From Rattus norvegicus (Eukaryota > Chordata > Mammalia > Rodentia > Muridae): a DNA stretch of 64,000 nt. Below are positions 21,096 to 32,329 of the stretch, in pieces. The notes beneath the pieces are model-generated. The model made no database searches and was not told the DNA's origin. It saw only the letters and a list, made by a program, of their open reading frames with translations. The DNA is taken from contig NC_086033.1 of NCBI RefSeq assembly GCF_036323735.1, positions 3,407,826 to 3,471,825 on the forward strand, read 5' to 3'. The position numbers were made by a program, and so were the translations under genes. Each line of letters begins with the position of its first letter. The first letter of the stretch is position 1.

Positions 21096-22354
21096 GGAAG
21101 TCCCACACCGGCGGATCCCGGACCGCAGCAGCTCTCTGCTCCCAAACCCCGTGGGAGAGAGACCTCACTGCCTGATCAGGGGAAGGCCCGGGAGCGGCAG
21201 GACCCCTGCGCCTGAGACACTGCCGGAACCTGAAGGAAACAGACCGGATAAACAGTTCTCTGCACCCAAATCCCGTGGGAGGGAGAGCTGAACCTTCAGA
21301 GAGGCGGACACGCCTGGGAAACCAGAAGAGACTGCACTCTGTGCACATCCAGGCGCCAGAGGAAAACACCAAACGCCATCTGGAACCCTGGTGCACGGAG
21401 GCTCCCGGAAAGAGCGGCGCAGATCTTCCCGGTCACTGCCACAGCGGAGAGGACTTAGGCAGTACCCCACGAGCAAACTTGAGCCTTGGAACTGCAGGTA
21501 GGACCAACTTTTCCCCTGCAAGAAACCTGCCTGGTGAACTCAGGACACACAGAGGCAAAATTCCTCTAAGGCCGGGCACTTCCTGTGTTTACCGGAAGTC
21601 CCACACCGGCGGATCCCGGACCGCAGCAGCTCTCTGCTCCCAAACCCCGTGGGAGAGAGACCTCACCGCCTGATCAGGTGGGCACTCCTGAGGCTGCAGA
21701 GCGGAGGAGACCACCAACACTGCCCACCCCTGCCCACATCCCTGGCCCAAGAGGCAACTGTATAAGGCCTCTGGGTTCCCGTAGGGGAGGGCCCGGGAGC
21801 GGCAGGACCCCTGCGCCTGAGACACTGCCGGAACCTGAAGGAAACAGACCGGATAAACAGTTCTCTGCACCCAAATCCCGTGGGAGGGAGAGCTGAACCT
21901 TCAGAGAGGCGGACACGCCTGGGAAACCAGAAGAGACTGCACTCTGTGCACATCCAGGCGCCAGAGGAAAACACCAAACGTCATCTGAAACCCTGGTGCA
22001 CGGAGGCTCCCGGAAGGAGCGGCACAGATTTTCCCGGTCGCTGCCACAACGGAGAGGACTTAGGCAGTACCCCACGAGCAAACTTGAGCCTTGGAACCAC
22101 AGGTAGGACCAATTTTTCCCCTGCAAGAAACCTGCCTGGTGAACTCAAGACACAGGCCCACAGGAACAGCTGAAGACCTGTAGAGAGGAAAAACTACACG
22201 CCCGAAAGCAGAACACTCTGTCCCCATAACTGGCTGAAAGAAAACAGGAAAACAGGTCTACAGCACTCCTGACACACAGGAGGTCCTATAACCTTATAGG
22301 ACAGTCTAGCCACTGTCAGAAATAGCAGAACAAAGTAACACTAGAGATAATCTG
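21096..22354 (+). promoter_or_regulatory. L1 5' UTR / internal promoter with two tandem units
   Basis: Two copies of a GC-rich unit both start ggaagtcccacaccggcgga (21096 and 21594). The first copy lacks 107 nt present in the second (after cctgatcagg, 21679-21785), with a short G-run at the junction. The units diverge after about 22150, leaving a non-repeated 200-nt leader before ORF1. L1 5' UTRs act as internal Pol II promoters; here that is inferred from position. Both units share an ATG frame beginning MGGRAEPSERR. Confidence 0.85.
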
Positions 22355-23407
22355 ATGGCGAGAGGCAAGCACAGGAACCCAAGCAACAGAAACCAAGACT
22401 ACATGGCATCATCAGAGCCCAATTCTCCCACCAAAGCAAACACGGAATATCCAAACACACCAGAAAAGCAAGACCTAGTTTCAAAATCATATTTGATCAT
22501 GATGCTGGAGGACTTCAAGAAAGACATAAAGAACTCCCTTAGAGAACAAGTAGAAGCCTACAGAGAGGAATCGCAAAAATCCCTGAAAGAATTCCAGGAA
22601 AACACAATCAAACAGTTGAAGGAATTAAAAATGGAAATAGAAGCAATCAAGAAAGAACACATGGAAACAACCCTGGACATAGAAAATCAAAAGAAAAGAC
22701 AAGGAGCTGTAGATACAAGCTTCACCAACAGAATTCAAGAGATGGAAGAGAGAATCTCGGGAGCAGAAGATTCCATAGAAATCATTGACTCAACTGTCAA
22801 AGATAATGTAAAGTGGAAAAAGCTACTGGTCCAAAACATTCAGGAAATCCAGGACTCAATGAGAAGATCAAACCTAAGGATAATAGGTATAGAAGAGAGT
22901 GAAGACTCCCAGCTCAAAGGACCAGTAAATATCTTCAACAAAATCATAGAAGAAAACTTCCCTAACCTAAAAAAAGAGATACCCATAGGCATACAAGAAG
23001 CCTACAGAACTCCAAATAGATTGGACCAGAAAAGAAACACCTCCCGTCACATAATTGTCAAAACACCAAACTCACAAAATAAAGAAAGAATATTAAAAGC
23101 AGTAAGGGAAAAAGGTCAAGTAACATATAAAGGCAGACCTATCAGAATCACACCAGATTTTTCGCCAGAAACTATGAAGGCCAGAAGATCCTGGACAGAT
23201 GTCATACAGACCCTAAGAGAACACAAATGCCAGCCCAGGTTACTGTATCCTGCAAAACTCTCAATTAACATAGATGGAGAAACCAAGATATTCCATGACA
23301 AAACCAAATTTACACAATATCTTTCTACAAGTCCAGCACTACAAAGGATAATAAAGGGTAAAGCCCAACATAAGGAGGCAAGCTATACCCTAGAAGCAAG
23401 AAACTAA
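22355..23407 (+). CDS. L1 ORF1 protein (RNA-binding nucleic-acid chaperone), intact
   Basis: It encodes 350 residues. In LINE-1 this protein trimerises, coats the L1 RNA to form a cytoplasmic ribonucleoprotein and acts as a chaperone during target-primed reverse transcription. Visible parts are a basic, variable N-terminus (1-45), a long Lys/Glu-rich coiled coil (about 50-165), an RRM-type domain opening with RSNLRIIGIEE (171-181), and a basic C-terminal domain with CQPRLLYPAKLSI. The length is normal for rodent ORF1p. The chosen ATG follows the GC-rich leader and has G at +4 (ctgatggcg). There is no frameshift or early stop. Any expression would come from the L1 5' UTR. Confidence 0.95.
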   Translation: MARGKHRNPSNRNQDYMASSEPNSPTKANTEYPNTPEKQDLVSKSYLIMMLEDFKKDIKNSLREQVEAYREESQKSLKEFQENTIKQLKELKMEIEAIKKEHMETTLDIENQKKRQGAVDTSFTNRIQEMEERISGAEDSIEIIDSTVKDNVKWKKLLVQNIQEIQDSMRRSNLRIIGIEESEDSQLKGPVNIFNKIIEENFPNLKKEIPIGIQEAYRTPNRLDQKRNTSRHIIVKTPNSQNKERILKAVREKGQVTYKGRPIRITPDFSPETMKARRSWTDVIQTLREHKCQPRLLYPAKLSINIDGETKIFHDKTKFTQYLSTSPALQRIIKGKAQHKEASYTLEARN

Positions 23408-23466
23408 TCATCTTGGCAACAAAACAAAGAGAATGAAAGCACACAAACATAACCTCACTTCCAAAT

Positions 23467-26400
23467 ATGAATATAACGGGAAGCAATAATCACTATTCCT
23501 TAATATCTCTCAATATCAATGGCCTCAACTCCCCAATAAAAAGACATAGATTAACAAACTGGATACGCAACGAGGACCCTACATTCTGCTGCCTACAGGA
23601 AACACACCTCAGAGACAAAGACAGACATTACCTCAGAGTGAAAGGCTGGAAAACAATTTTCCAAGCAAATGGTCAGAAGAAGCAAGCTGGAGTAGCCATT
23701 CTAATATCAAATAAAATCAATTTTCAACTAAAAGTCATCAAAAAAGATAAGGAAGGACACTTCATATTCATCAAAGGAAAAATCCACCAAGATGAAGTCT
23801 CAATCCTAAATATCTATGCCCCAAATACAAGGGCACCTACATATGTAAAAGAAACCTTACTGAAGCTCAAAACACACATTGCACCTCACACAATAATAGT
23901 GGGAGATTTCAACACCCCACTCTCATCAATGGACAGATCATGGAAACAGAAATTAAACAGAGATGTAGACAGACTAAGAGAAGTCATGAGCCAAATGGAC
24001 TTAACGGATATTTATAGAACATTCTATCCTAAAGCAAAAGGATATACCTTCTTCTCAGCTGCTCATGGTACTTTCTCCAAAATTGACCATATAATTGGTC
24101 AAAAAACGGGCCTCAACAGGTACAGAAAGATAGAAATAATCCCATGCGTGCTATCGGACCACCACGGCCTAAAACTGGTCTTCAATAACAATAAGGGAAG
24201 AATGCCCACATATACGTGGAAATTGAACAATGCTCTACTCAATGACAACCTGGTCAAGGAAGAAATAAAGAAAGAAATTAAAAACTTTTTAGAATTTAAT
24301 GAAAATGAAGGTACAACATACCCAAACTTATGGGACACAATGAAGGCTGTGCTAAGAGGAAAACTCATAGCGCTGAGTGCCTGCAGAAAGAAACAGGAAA
24401 GAGCATATGTCAGCAGCTTGACAGCACACCTAAAAGCTCTAGAACAAAAAGAAGCAAATACACCCAGGAGGAGTAGAAGGCAGGAAATAATCAAACTCAG
24501 AGCTGAAATCAACCAAGTAGAAACAAAAAGGACCATAGAAAGAATCAACAGAACCAAAAGTTGGTTCTTTGAGAAAATCAACAAGATAGATAAACCCTTA
24601 GCCAGACTAACGAGAGGACACAGAGAGTGCGTCCAAATTAACAAAATCAGAAATGAAAAGGGAGACATAACAACAGATTCAGAGGAAATTCAAAAAATCA
24701 TCAGATCTTACTATAAAAACCTATATTCAACAAAACTTGAAAATCTTCAGGAAATGGACAATTTCCTAGACAGATACCAGGTATCGAAGTTAAATCAGGA
24801 ACAGATAAACCAGTTAAACAACCCCATAACTCCTAAGGAAATAGAAGCAGTCATTAAAGGTCTCCCAACCAAAAAGAGCCCAGGTCCAGACGGGTTTAGT
24901 GCAGAATTCTATCAAACCTTCATAGAAGACCTTATACCAATATTATCCAAACTATTCCACAAAATTGAAACAGATGGAGCCCTACCGAATTCCTTCTATG
25001 AAGCCACAATTACTCTTATACCTAAACCACACAAAGACCCAACAAAGAAAGAGAACTTCAGACCAATTTCCCTTATGAATATCGACGCAAAAATACTCAA
25101 TAAAATTCTGGCAAACCGAATTCAAGAGCACATCAAAACAATCATCCACCATGATCAAGTAGGCTTCATCCCAGGCATGCAGGGATGGTTTAATATAAGG
25201 AAAACCATCAACGTGATCCATCATATAAACAAACTGAAAGAACAGAACCACATGATCATTTCATTAGATGCTGAGAAAGCATTTGACAAAATTCAACACC
25301 CCTTCATGATAAAAGTCCTGGAAAGAATAGGTATTCAAGGCCCATACCTAAACATAGTAAAAGCCATATACAGCAAACCAGTTGCTAACATTAAACTAAA
25401 TGGAGAGAAACTTGAAGCAATCCCACTAAAATCAGGGACTAGACAAGGCTGCCCACTCTCTCCCTACTTATTCAATATAGTTCTTGAAGTTCTAGCCAGA
25501 GCAATCAGACAACAAAAGGAGATCAAGGGGATACAGATCGGAAAAGAAGAGGTCAAAATATCACTATTTGCAGACGACATGATAGTATATTTAAGTGATC
25601 CCAAAAGTTCCACCAGAGAACTACTAAAGCTGATAAACAACTTCAGCAAAGTGGCTGGGTATAAAATTAACTCAAATAAATCAGTTGCCTTCCTCTATAC
25701 AAAAGAGAAACAAGCCGAGAAAGAAATTAGGGAAACGACACCCTTCATAATAGACCCAAATAATATAAAGTACCTCGGTGTGACTTTAACCAAGCAAGTA
25801 AAAGATCTGTACAATAAGAACTTCAAGACACTGAGGAAAGAAATTGAAGAAGACCTCAGAAGATGGAAAGATCTCCCATGCTCATGGATTGGCAGGATTA
25901 ATATAGTAAAAATGGCCATTTTACCAAAAGCAATCTACAGATTCAATGCAATCCCCATCAAAATACCAATCCAATTCTTCAAAGAGTTAGACAGAACAAT
26001 TTGCAAATTCATCTGGAATAACAAAAAACCCAGGATAGCTAAAGCTATCCTCAACAATAAGAGGACTTCAGGGGGAATCACTATCCCTGAACTCAAGCAG
26101 TATTACAGAGCAATAGTGATAAAAACTGCATGGTATTGGTACAGAGACAGACAGATAACCAATGGAATAGAATTGAAGACCCAGAAATGAACCCACACAC
26201 CTATGGTCACTTGATTTTTGACAAAGGAGCCAAAACCATCCAATGGAAAAAAGATAGCATTTTCAGCAAATGGTGCTGGTTCAACTGGAGGGCAACATGT
26301 AGAAGAATGCAGATCGATCCATGCTTATCACCCTGTACAAAGCTTAAGTCCAAGTGGATCAAGGACCTCCACATCAAACCAGACACACTCAAACTAATAG

Positions 26401-27293
26401 AAGAAAAACTAGGGAAGCATCTGGAACACATGGGCACTGGAAAAAATTTCCTGAACAAAACACCAATGGCTTATGCTCTAAGATCAAGAATCGACAAATG
26501 GGATCTCATAAAACTGCAAAGCTTCTGTAAGGCAAAGGACACTGTGGTTAGGACAAAATGGCAACCAACAGATTGGGAAAAGATCTTTACCAATCCTACA
26601 ACAGATAGAGGCCTTATATCCAAAATATACAAAGAACTCAAGAAGTTAGACCGCAGGGAAACAAATAACCCTATTAAAAAATGGGGTTCAGAGCTAAACA
26701 AAGAATTCACAGCTGAGGAATGCCGAATGGCTGAGAAACACCTAAAGAAATGTTCAACATCTTTAGTCATAAGGGAAATGCAAATCAAAACAACCCTGAG
26801 ATTTCACCTCACACCAGTGAGAATGGCTAAGATCAAAAACTCAGGTGACAGCAGATGCTGGCGAGGATGTGGAGAAAGAGGAACACTCCTCCATTGTTGG
26901 TGGGATTGCAGACTGGTAAAACCATTCTGGAAATCAGTCTGGAGGTTCCTCAGAAAATTGGACATTGAACTGCCTGAGGATCCAGCCATACCTCTCTTGG
27001 GCATATACCCAAAAGATGCCTCAACATATAAAAGAGACACGTGCTCCACTTTGTTCATCGCAGCCTTATTTATAATAGCCAGAAACTGGAAAGAACCCAG
27101 ATGCCCTTCAACAGAGGAATGGATACAGAAAATGTGGTACATCTACACAATGGAATATTACTCAGCTATCAAAAACAACGAGTTTATGAAATTCGTAGGC
27201 AAATGGTTGGAACTGGAAAATATCATCCTGAGTGAGCTAACCCACTCACAGAAAGACATACATGGTATGCACTCATTGATAAGTGGCTATTAG
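23467..27293 (+). pseudogene. L1 ORF2 (endonuclease / reverse transcriptase), one frameshift
   Basis: The first frame gives 907 residues ending at 26190; the second continues from within 26130 to 27293. Their overlap shows a single-base deletion in the gacagacagataaccaatgg stretch (about 26146-26165). Endonuclease residues are all visible: N16 (SLNINGL), E45 (QETHL), Y117 (IYAPN), D147/N149 (GDFN), D207 (KIDHI), and D231/H232 (SDHHG). The reverse-transcriptase centre is FADD (701-704). The C-terminal Cys/His motif, CWRGC then H and C (C-X3-C-X7-H-X4-C, about 26856-26910), lies only in the second frame. So a translated product would keep endonuclease and RT but lose the C-terminal segment needed for efficient retrotransposition. 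No other disabling change was seen. Confidence 0.95.
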
Positions 27294-28044
27294 CCCAAAT
27301 GCTTGAATTACCCTAGATCCCTAGAACAAAGGAAACTCAAGACGGATGATCAAAATGTGAATGCTTCACTCCTTCTTTAAATGAGGAAAAAGAATACCCT
27401 TGGCAGGGAAGGGAGAGGCAAAGATTAAAACAGAGACTGAAGGAACACCCATTCAGAGCCTGCCCCACAGGTGGCCCATACATATACAGCCACCCAATTA
27501 GACAAGATGGATGAAGCAAAGAAGTGCAGACCGACAGGAGCCGGATGTAGATCGCTCCTGAGAGACACAGCCAGAATACAGCAAATACAGAGGCGAATGC
27601 CAGCAGCAAACCACTGAACTGAGAATAGGTCCCCCGTTGAAGGAATCAGAGAAAGAACTGGAAGAGCTTGAAGGTGCTCGAGACCCCAAAAGTACAACAA
27701 TGTCAAGCAACCAGAGCTTCCAGGGACTAAGCCACTACCTAAAGACTATACATGGACTGACCCTGGACTCTGTCCCCATAGGTAGCAATGAATATCCTAG
27801 TAAGAGCACCAGTGGAAGGGGAAGCCCTGGGTCCTGCTAAGACTGAACCCCCAGTGAACTAGACTATGCGGGGAGGGTGGCAATGGGGGGAGGTTTGGGA
27901 GGGGAACACCCATAAGGAAGGGGAGGGGGGAGGGTGATGTTTGTCCAGAAACCGGGAAAGGGAATAACACTTGAAATGTATATAAGAAATACTCAAGTTA
28001 ATAATAAAAAAAAAAAATCCTCAAAAAAAAAAAAAAAAAAAAAA
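27294..28044 (+). mobile_element. L1 3' UTR and poly-A end
   Basis: Begins after the ORF2 stop and contains a G-rich polypurine block (27868-27932) with many runs of three or more G, then gaaatgtatataagaaatac, ttaataataaa, and an A-tail interrupted by tcctc. The G-rich block is a known feature of rodent L1 3' UTRs. The interruption in the tail may mark read-through or later mutation. Confidence 0.92.
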
Positions 28045-28058
28045 AGAACTAGCCAATC

Positions 28059-28688
28059 ATTGTATCCTACCTCCTTGGAAACAGTCAGGCACTCAGAGAG
28101 CATGTGTAACACTAACTGAGCCAATCAGAATCCTTCCCTGAAATTCATGTAGGAGTACTAACAGATGAGTTTCCTGTTGGAAGTGGTAAGCTTCAAAGAT
28201 ATGAAATTGAAACTGTTAAAGCCATTTGCTCCAGAAGTTTATCTGGGGTGGAAGGAAGGAAGGAAGAAACGAAGAAGAAAGAAAGGAAGGGAGGAAAAAA
28301 GCAAGTCAAACCACTGAGAGAAGCAGGGCACACAGAAAGAGAGAGGAGAGAAAAATTTCACCCATTGTTTAAGCCTCTGAATCCAGTTATAAACAAAGCC
28401 AGAACTTGCCCTGAGCCACTCAAAAATAGGAACCAATAAATTTCCTTTGGATTTTTCTAAGTTAAGTAAGTATTATGACAAATGTAACAAATATTTTGGC
28501 TAATATACATTGCTAATCTCAAGCCCAAAAGGAGATGGAGAATTTACTAAACGGCACGCATCTGATCAGAAGAAAGGTAAAAGCTTTAAACTCCCCTAAG
28601 GAAGAGGCCCGCTGCTCCTGTGATTAACAACCAGGGTGCACATTCTCTTTCCTCTCATACCCATCTGGATTTTTCTCTGCTTTTCCTT
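28059..28688. other. Unassigned stretch with GA-rich tract
   Basis: Contains a GGAA/GAAA-rich tract (28250-28302) and an accaataaatttcctttgg block (about 28432) that could be the poly-A signal area of an old solo LTR. I cannot name the family. No coding evidence. Confidence 0.35.
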
Positions 28689-28772
28689 TCCTGAGTGTGT
28701 TGTGGTAGTTACTGAACCCAGGGCCTCAAACATGCTAAGCAAAGACCGCAGAGCTACACCCCCTAGCCCACA
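28689..28772 (-). mobile_element. Old tRNA-derived SINE (ID/B4-like)
   Basis: The plus strand reads ttactgaacccagggcctca, catgctaagcaaagacc and gagctacaccccctagccca, the antisense of an ancient ID-type body. Diverged, without a clear tail. Confidence 0.65.
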
Positions 28773-29042
28773 CCTAGTTTCCACCTAGGGATCTAATTTT
28801 GAAAATGCAACAGTGTTAACATTTGGAGTACCTAATTGTATTTTCTAGGAGAGTTCTCATTTCCCTCCCACTATATGATCTACACAAACCTTGCCTTGCA
28901 AAAAGAGATTTTATTTTATTACTTTATTATTCTAAAAGTATTTATAGTCAGAGTATTCTGGAGTCTCCAATCCAGTAGTTTCCAATGAAAGTTGATGAAA
29001 AAGTATAAAACATGTAGCAAAATTCTAAAATGCAACTCTGGG

Positions 29043-29222
29043 TTTTGATTTGTTTGTTTGTTTGTTTGTTTTGTTTTGTTTTGTTTTCAAGGCAGGGTTT
29101 CCCTGTGTAGCCCTGGCTGTCCTGGAACTCGCTCTGTAGACTGGGCTGGCCTCGAACTCAGAGATCTACCTGTCTCTGCCTCCCAAGTACTAGATTAAAG
29201 GTGTACAACACCACCGCCTGCC
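29043..29222 (-). mobile_element. B1 SINE with (TTTG)n tail
   Basis: Antisense B1 with its tail expanded to (TTTG)n at 29050-29085. Blocks ggcagggtttccctgtgtag, ccctggctgtcctggaactc and gactgggctggcctcgaact are well preserved. Confidence 0.92.
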
Positions 29223-29225
29223 TGG

Positions 29226-29425
29226 TTTTACTTTTAATTGTGTGTCTGTGTTGGTGCATGCACATGCACACATGTGCCCCTGGAGGTCAGGAGAAAAGGA
29301 CAGGATCCTCTGGAGCCGGAGTTTCAGGATGTGTAAGCTATCTGACATGGGTGCTGGGACCTGAATGACAGTCCTCCCAGCAGACCAGCAAGAGCTCTTA
29401 ACCACCAAGCCATGTCTCCAGCCTC
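29226..29425 (-). mobile_element. B3 SINE
   Basis: Antisense B3: aggatcctctggagccggag, gggtgctgggacctgaatga, gcaagagctcttaaccacca, agccatgtctccagcctc. It abuts the B1. Confidence 0.85.
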
Positions 29426-29689
29426 TGCAACTCCTTTTGCATGCTATGTGTGTGCTCAAAAGTGAATCGACCCTGTAAAGTGAGTGAAAGATAAATTCAA
29501 CTGCAGGCCTGTTGTGAAATAATAATTTCACCCAGGGAACACAAATGCCTAAATCTTATTAGCCTAGAACTACAAATTTTGGCCATATTTCCACTAATAC
29601 TAAAACAAATTCTCAATGCTAGTTGTTGGCGTTATTTCTACTCTGCCCAGCAGATACGTAGGCCTGACTTCCTACAAAAGGGGCTATTT

Positions 29690-29895
29690 GGCCCCTCCTC
29701 TCTCTCTTACTCTCTTACTCTCTTGCTCTCTCTGCCTTTCTGTCTCTTTTCTCTCCCCTTTCCCCTTCCCGCTCTCTCTCCACATCATCCTGGCCACCTC
29801 TTCTCTTTCTCTCCCTCTCCCTCTTTCTCTGTCTCTACTCCCTTCTCAACTGCCCTTCCCATGTCCCTAAATAAACTCTATTCTATACTATATCC
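29690..29895 (+). repeat. CT-rich tract ending in a poly-A signal, LTR-like
   Basis: A pyrimidine-rich block of about 170 bp (ctctcttactctcttactct and similar) ends with ccctaaataaactctattct. Such a layout occurs at the R region of some rodent LTRs, but I could not define LTR ends. Confidence 0.45.
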
Positions 29896-30304
29896 ATTGA
29901 ATGGCTGGTACCTCAGGGAGAAGGGATGCATAGCATGGGCCTGCTGAGGCACCCCTCCCACCTCACCATATCTGACTCTATGAAGCATATCCCAGCTCTC
30001 TTTTTTATAAAACACACTAGTTCCTTTGATTGACAAATCGCCTCTTAGTGCAGAAACAAGTACATTCTAGCCTCCTCAGAGACCCTCCTGGATCTGTAGG
30101 GGACACCAGGGTCTTCCCTCTGATATTTTCCACCTTGATTCAATGCTGTAATATCAAGAAACATGTTCTTTTTCCCCTTAGCTTTTCTGCCCTCCATGTC
30201 GTGGTCTTAGGAGTGAAGTCAACTTATAACAAAATGCCAAGTATGGCACAAAGATTATCTCAGATTCCAAGGGGTTCCAACTCAGTTTTATAGGAAACAG
30301 AACA

Positions 30305-30519
30305 GGGTCTGGAGAGAGGACTTGGCAGTTAAGAACACTTGCTGCTCTTCCAGAGGACTGCAAGCCCAGGTTTGAGCCCACATGTAGGCTCACAGTCATC
30401 TGTAGCTCCAATTACAGGAGATCTGATACCTCCTTGTGACCTTTCTGTGGCCCCAGGCACTCACAGGGTGCACAAACATACATGTGTGCGAAACACTTAC
30501 ACACAGAAAATAAATAAAC
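30305..30519 (+). mobile_element. B3 SINE
   Basis: ggtctggagagaggacttgg, ctgctcttccagaggactgc, ggctcacagtcatctgtagc and a CA-rich 3' part ending in aaaataaataaacc. Confidence 0.85.
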
Positions 30520-30655
30520 CAACAGTAATTAGGAACGGTTGAGCACTAAGGTAGATAATTCTGCATCAGCATTTTCTTCTGAGGGTTCTTGGCCTCGTGG
30601 ACACTTGTCCCATTCTTCCTCAGTGATTTGGCTTTCTTTATCCCTTCGTCCACAG

Positions 30656-30848
30656 CAGCAGTTCTGTGGGTTGAGACCCATTTGGGGCCACACATCAGCT
30701 ATCCAACATGTCAGATATTTGCATTACAACCCATAGCAGTAGCAAAATTACAGTTGTAAAGTAGCAATGAAATAATTTTACGGTCGGGGATCACCACAAC
30801 GTGAACTCTATTAAAATGTCAGAGCATCAGGAAGGTTGAGAACCACTG
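30656..30848 (+). mobile_element. hAT-type DNA transposon (URR1-like), copy 1
   Basis: Terminal inverted repeats of the cagtggttctcaacc type (degraded on the left: cagcagttctgtggg; right: ggttgagaaccactg). Inside are cattacaacccatagcagta, gcaaaattacagttgtaaag and ggggatcaccacaacgtga. Flanking 8-mers gtccacag and atctacag differ by two transitions, as expected for an old hAT 8-bp duplication. It is non-autonomous with no transposase. Confidence 0.8.
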
Positions 30849-30961
30849 ATCTACAGCCCGAGACGTGACACTCCCAGCTAGCAAGGTGTCTTCCTTATTT
30901 TGTTAGTTGTGCTGGCTACTACATTTCTTATTCATTTTCTCCTATCTTTCCCCCTTCTTTG

Positions 30962-31063
30962 TTTTTTAAAGGATCTACCTCACTATGCAGCCCAAACTTG
31001 AAATCCTCCTGCCTTAGCCTCCTTTTGGTCTAGAATCCAGACATGTATCATACCAAACCATCC
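30962..31063 (-). mobile_element. B1-like SINE, very decayed
   Basis: ctcactatgcagcccaaact, gaaatcctcctgccttagcc and gacatgtatcataccaaacc fit an antisense B1 of old type. Confidence 0.5.
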
Positions 31064-31243
31064 TTTACCAGTTATGTAGCTGAGACAGTCCTTGGACTCC
31101 GGTGCTTCTGTTCCCGTTTCCCAAGGGCTGGAGTTAGAGGTGTGGTCTGTCTACCACAGACAACCTGCTCCTGATTTCAGAGAACCTAGACTAACATACC
31201 CCAGCATCAATACATTCTAAATTACTTGGTCTTGGAAAATGGA

Positions 31244-31365
31244 GGAACCAGATGTGGTGGCACACACCTTCAATCCAAGCACTTGCAGGTAGCAGTCGGT
31301 GGATCCCTTTGAATTAGGGACCCAGGCTGTGTAAAGAGACATATCTCAGGACAAAAACAAAAAGA
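31244..31365 (+). mobile_element. B1 SINE
   Basis: accagatgtggtggcacaca, ccttcaatccaagcacttgc, and a gaaaaacaaaaag-type tail. Part of the middle is missing. Confidence 0.7.
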
Positions 31366-31375
31366 GAAAGTTGAT

Positions 31376-31528
31376 CCGGATGTAGACATGGTTGTTTATG
31401 CTTACAATGCCAGGAGCTGGGAGGTCTGAGTAGGATTACAGTGAGTTCAAGGCCAGCCTGGACTGCAAAGTGAGTTTAAGCTCAGCCTGAGCTACAGAGA
31501 CCATTTCTAAAAAAAAGAAAAGAAAAAA
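31376..31528 (+). mobile_element. B1 SINE
   Basis: gatgtagacatggttgttta, acagtgagttcaaggccagc, ctggactgcaaagtgagttt, and a taaaaaaaag tail. Confidence 0.75.
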
Positions 31529-31971
31529 CATATTTAAAGGGAAGCAGCCCAAAGTGTTGACTGTGTGAAGTAAGATGAAGCTCACACCTGTAACTCTCCT
31601 TACAGGCTTCAGAGTTCTTTTATAGATGACACACACAAATAGAACAAAATTCTACAAGGGCAGACGATAATTATCTGCACAACATAGCCTAAATCCAGAG
31701 GAAAAGACAGGTTTCCTTTCAAGATGGCTAAAAATTACACCCAACTTACATTAACGCATTTTAAAATATAAAACAATTGCGTTTGATTTTGTTTACTGTG
31801 TTCAATTTTTCCCCAAGAACAAAGGGTCAGTACTTAAGCATTTATTTGCATAATTTAAAACTGATTGCTCTCCAACTCTAGAGAACAGTCCACCTTCAAC
31901 ACGTATCCAAAACTTCACTTTAAAAAAAATCTGTTTGATTTTTAAATTTTTAATTACATATTGTGGCGATT

Positions 31972-32315
31972 TGAATTTGCTTGGCCCAGAGAGTGGCACT
32001 ATTTGGAGACGTGCCCTTATTGGAGTGGGTGTGGCCTTATTGGAGTAGGTGTGGCCTTGTTGGAGGAAGTGTGTCACTGTGGGGATGGGTTTTAAGACTA
32101 GCTACCTGGAAGCCAGTCTTCTGTTTGCCTTCAGAACAAGATGTAGAACTCTCAGCTCCTCCTGCACCATGTCTGCCTGGATGCTGCCATGTTCCTGCCT
32201 TGATTATAATGGACTGAACTCTGAACCTGTAAGCCAACCCCAATTAAATGTTGTCCTTATAAGAGTTGCCTTGGTCATGGCGTCTCTTCACAGTAGTAAA
32301 ACCCTAACCTAGGCA
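31972..32315 (-). mobile_element. LTR-like rodent repeat, copy 2
   Basis: The plus strand runs from tgtggcgatttgaatttgct to ccctaacctaggca (TG...CA). It carries tgtggccttgttggaggaag, aactctcagctcctcctgca and gccaaccccaattaaatgtt. A 12-13 bp gtgtggccttattggagt motif is repeated. Flanking 5-mers catat and tgtat differ only by transitions. It is related at its 3' end to the repeats at 7014 and (inverted) 59301. Confidence 0.6.
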
Positions 32316-32329
32316 TGTATATATGTGTT

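Larger units (their letters stand above)
21096..28044 (+). mobile_element. L1: Near-full-length rat LINE-1 (L1_Rn-type)
   Basis: A 6.95-kb non-LTR retrotransposon: 5' UTR with two GC-rich units (21096-22354), intact ORF1 (22355-23407), 59-nt spacer, ORF2 with one frameshift (23467-27293), G-rich 3' UTR and poly-A end. Flanking A-rich agaactag duplications show target-primed insertion. High integrity and a long A-tail suggest a young copy. It can supply ORF1 protein in principle, but ORF2 would be truncated. Confidence 0.97.

Noticed and set aside
21010..22173. Several 90-150 codon open frames on both strands in the L1 5' UTR
   Set aside because: GC-rich leader without stops; only the shared plus-strand ATG frame is mentioned as a possible upstream frame. 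No domain supports a protein.
24099..24668. 189-codon hydrophobic open frame on the minus strand
   Set aside because: It is the antisense of the L1 ORF2 coding sequence.
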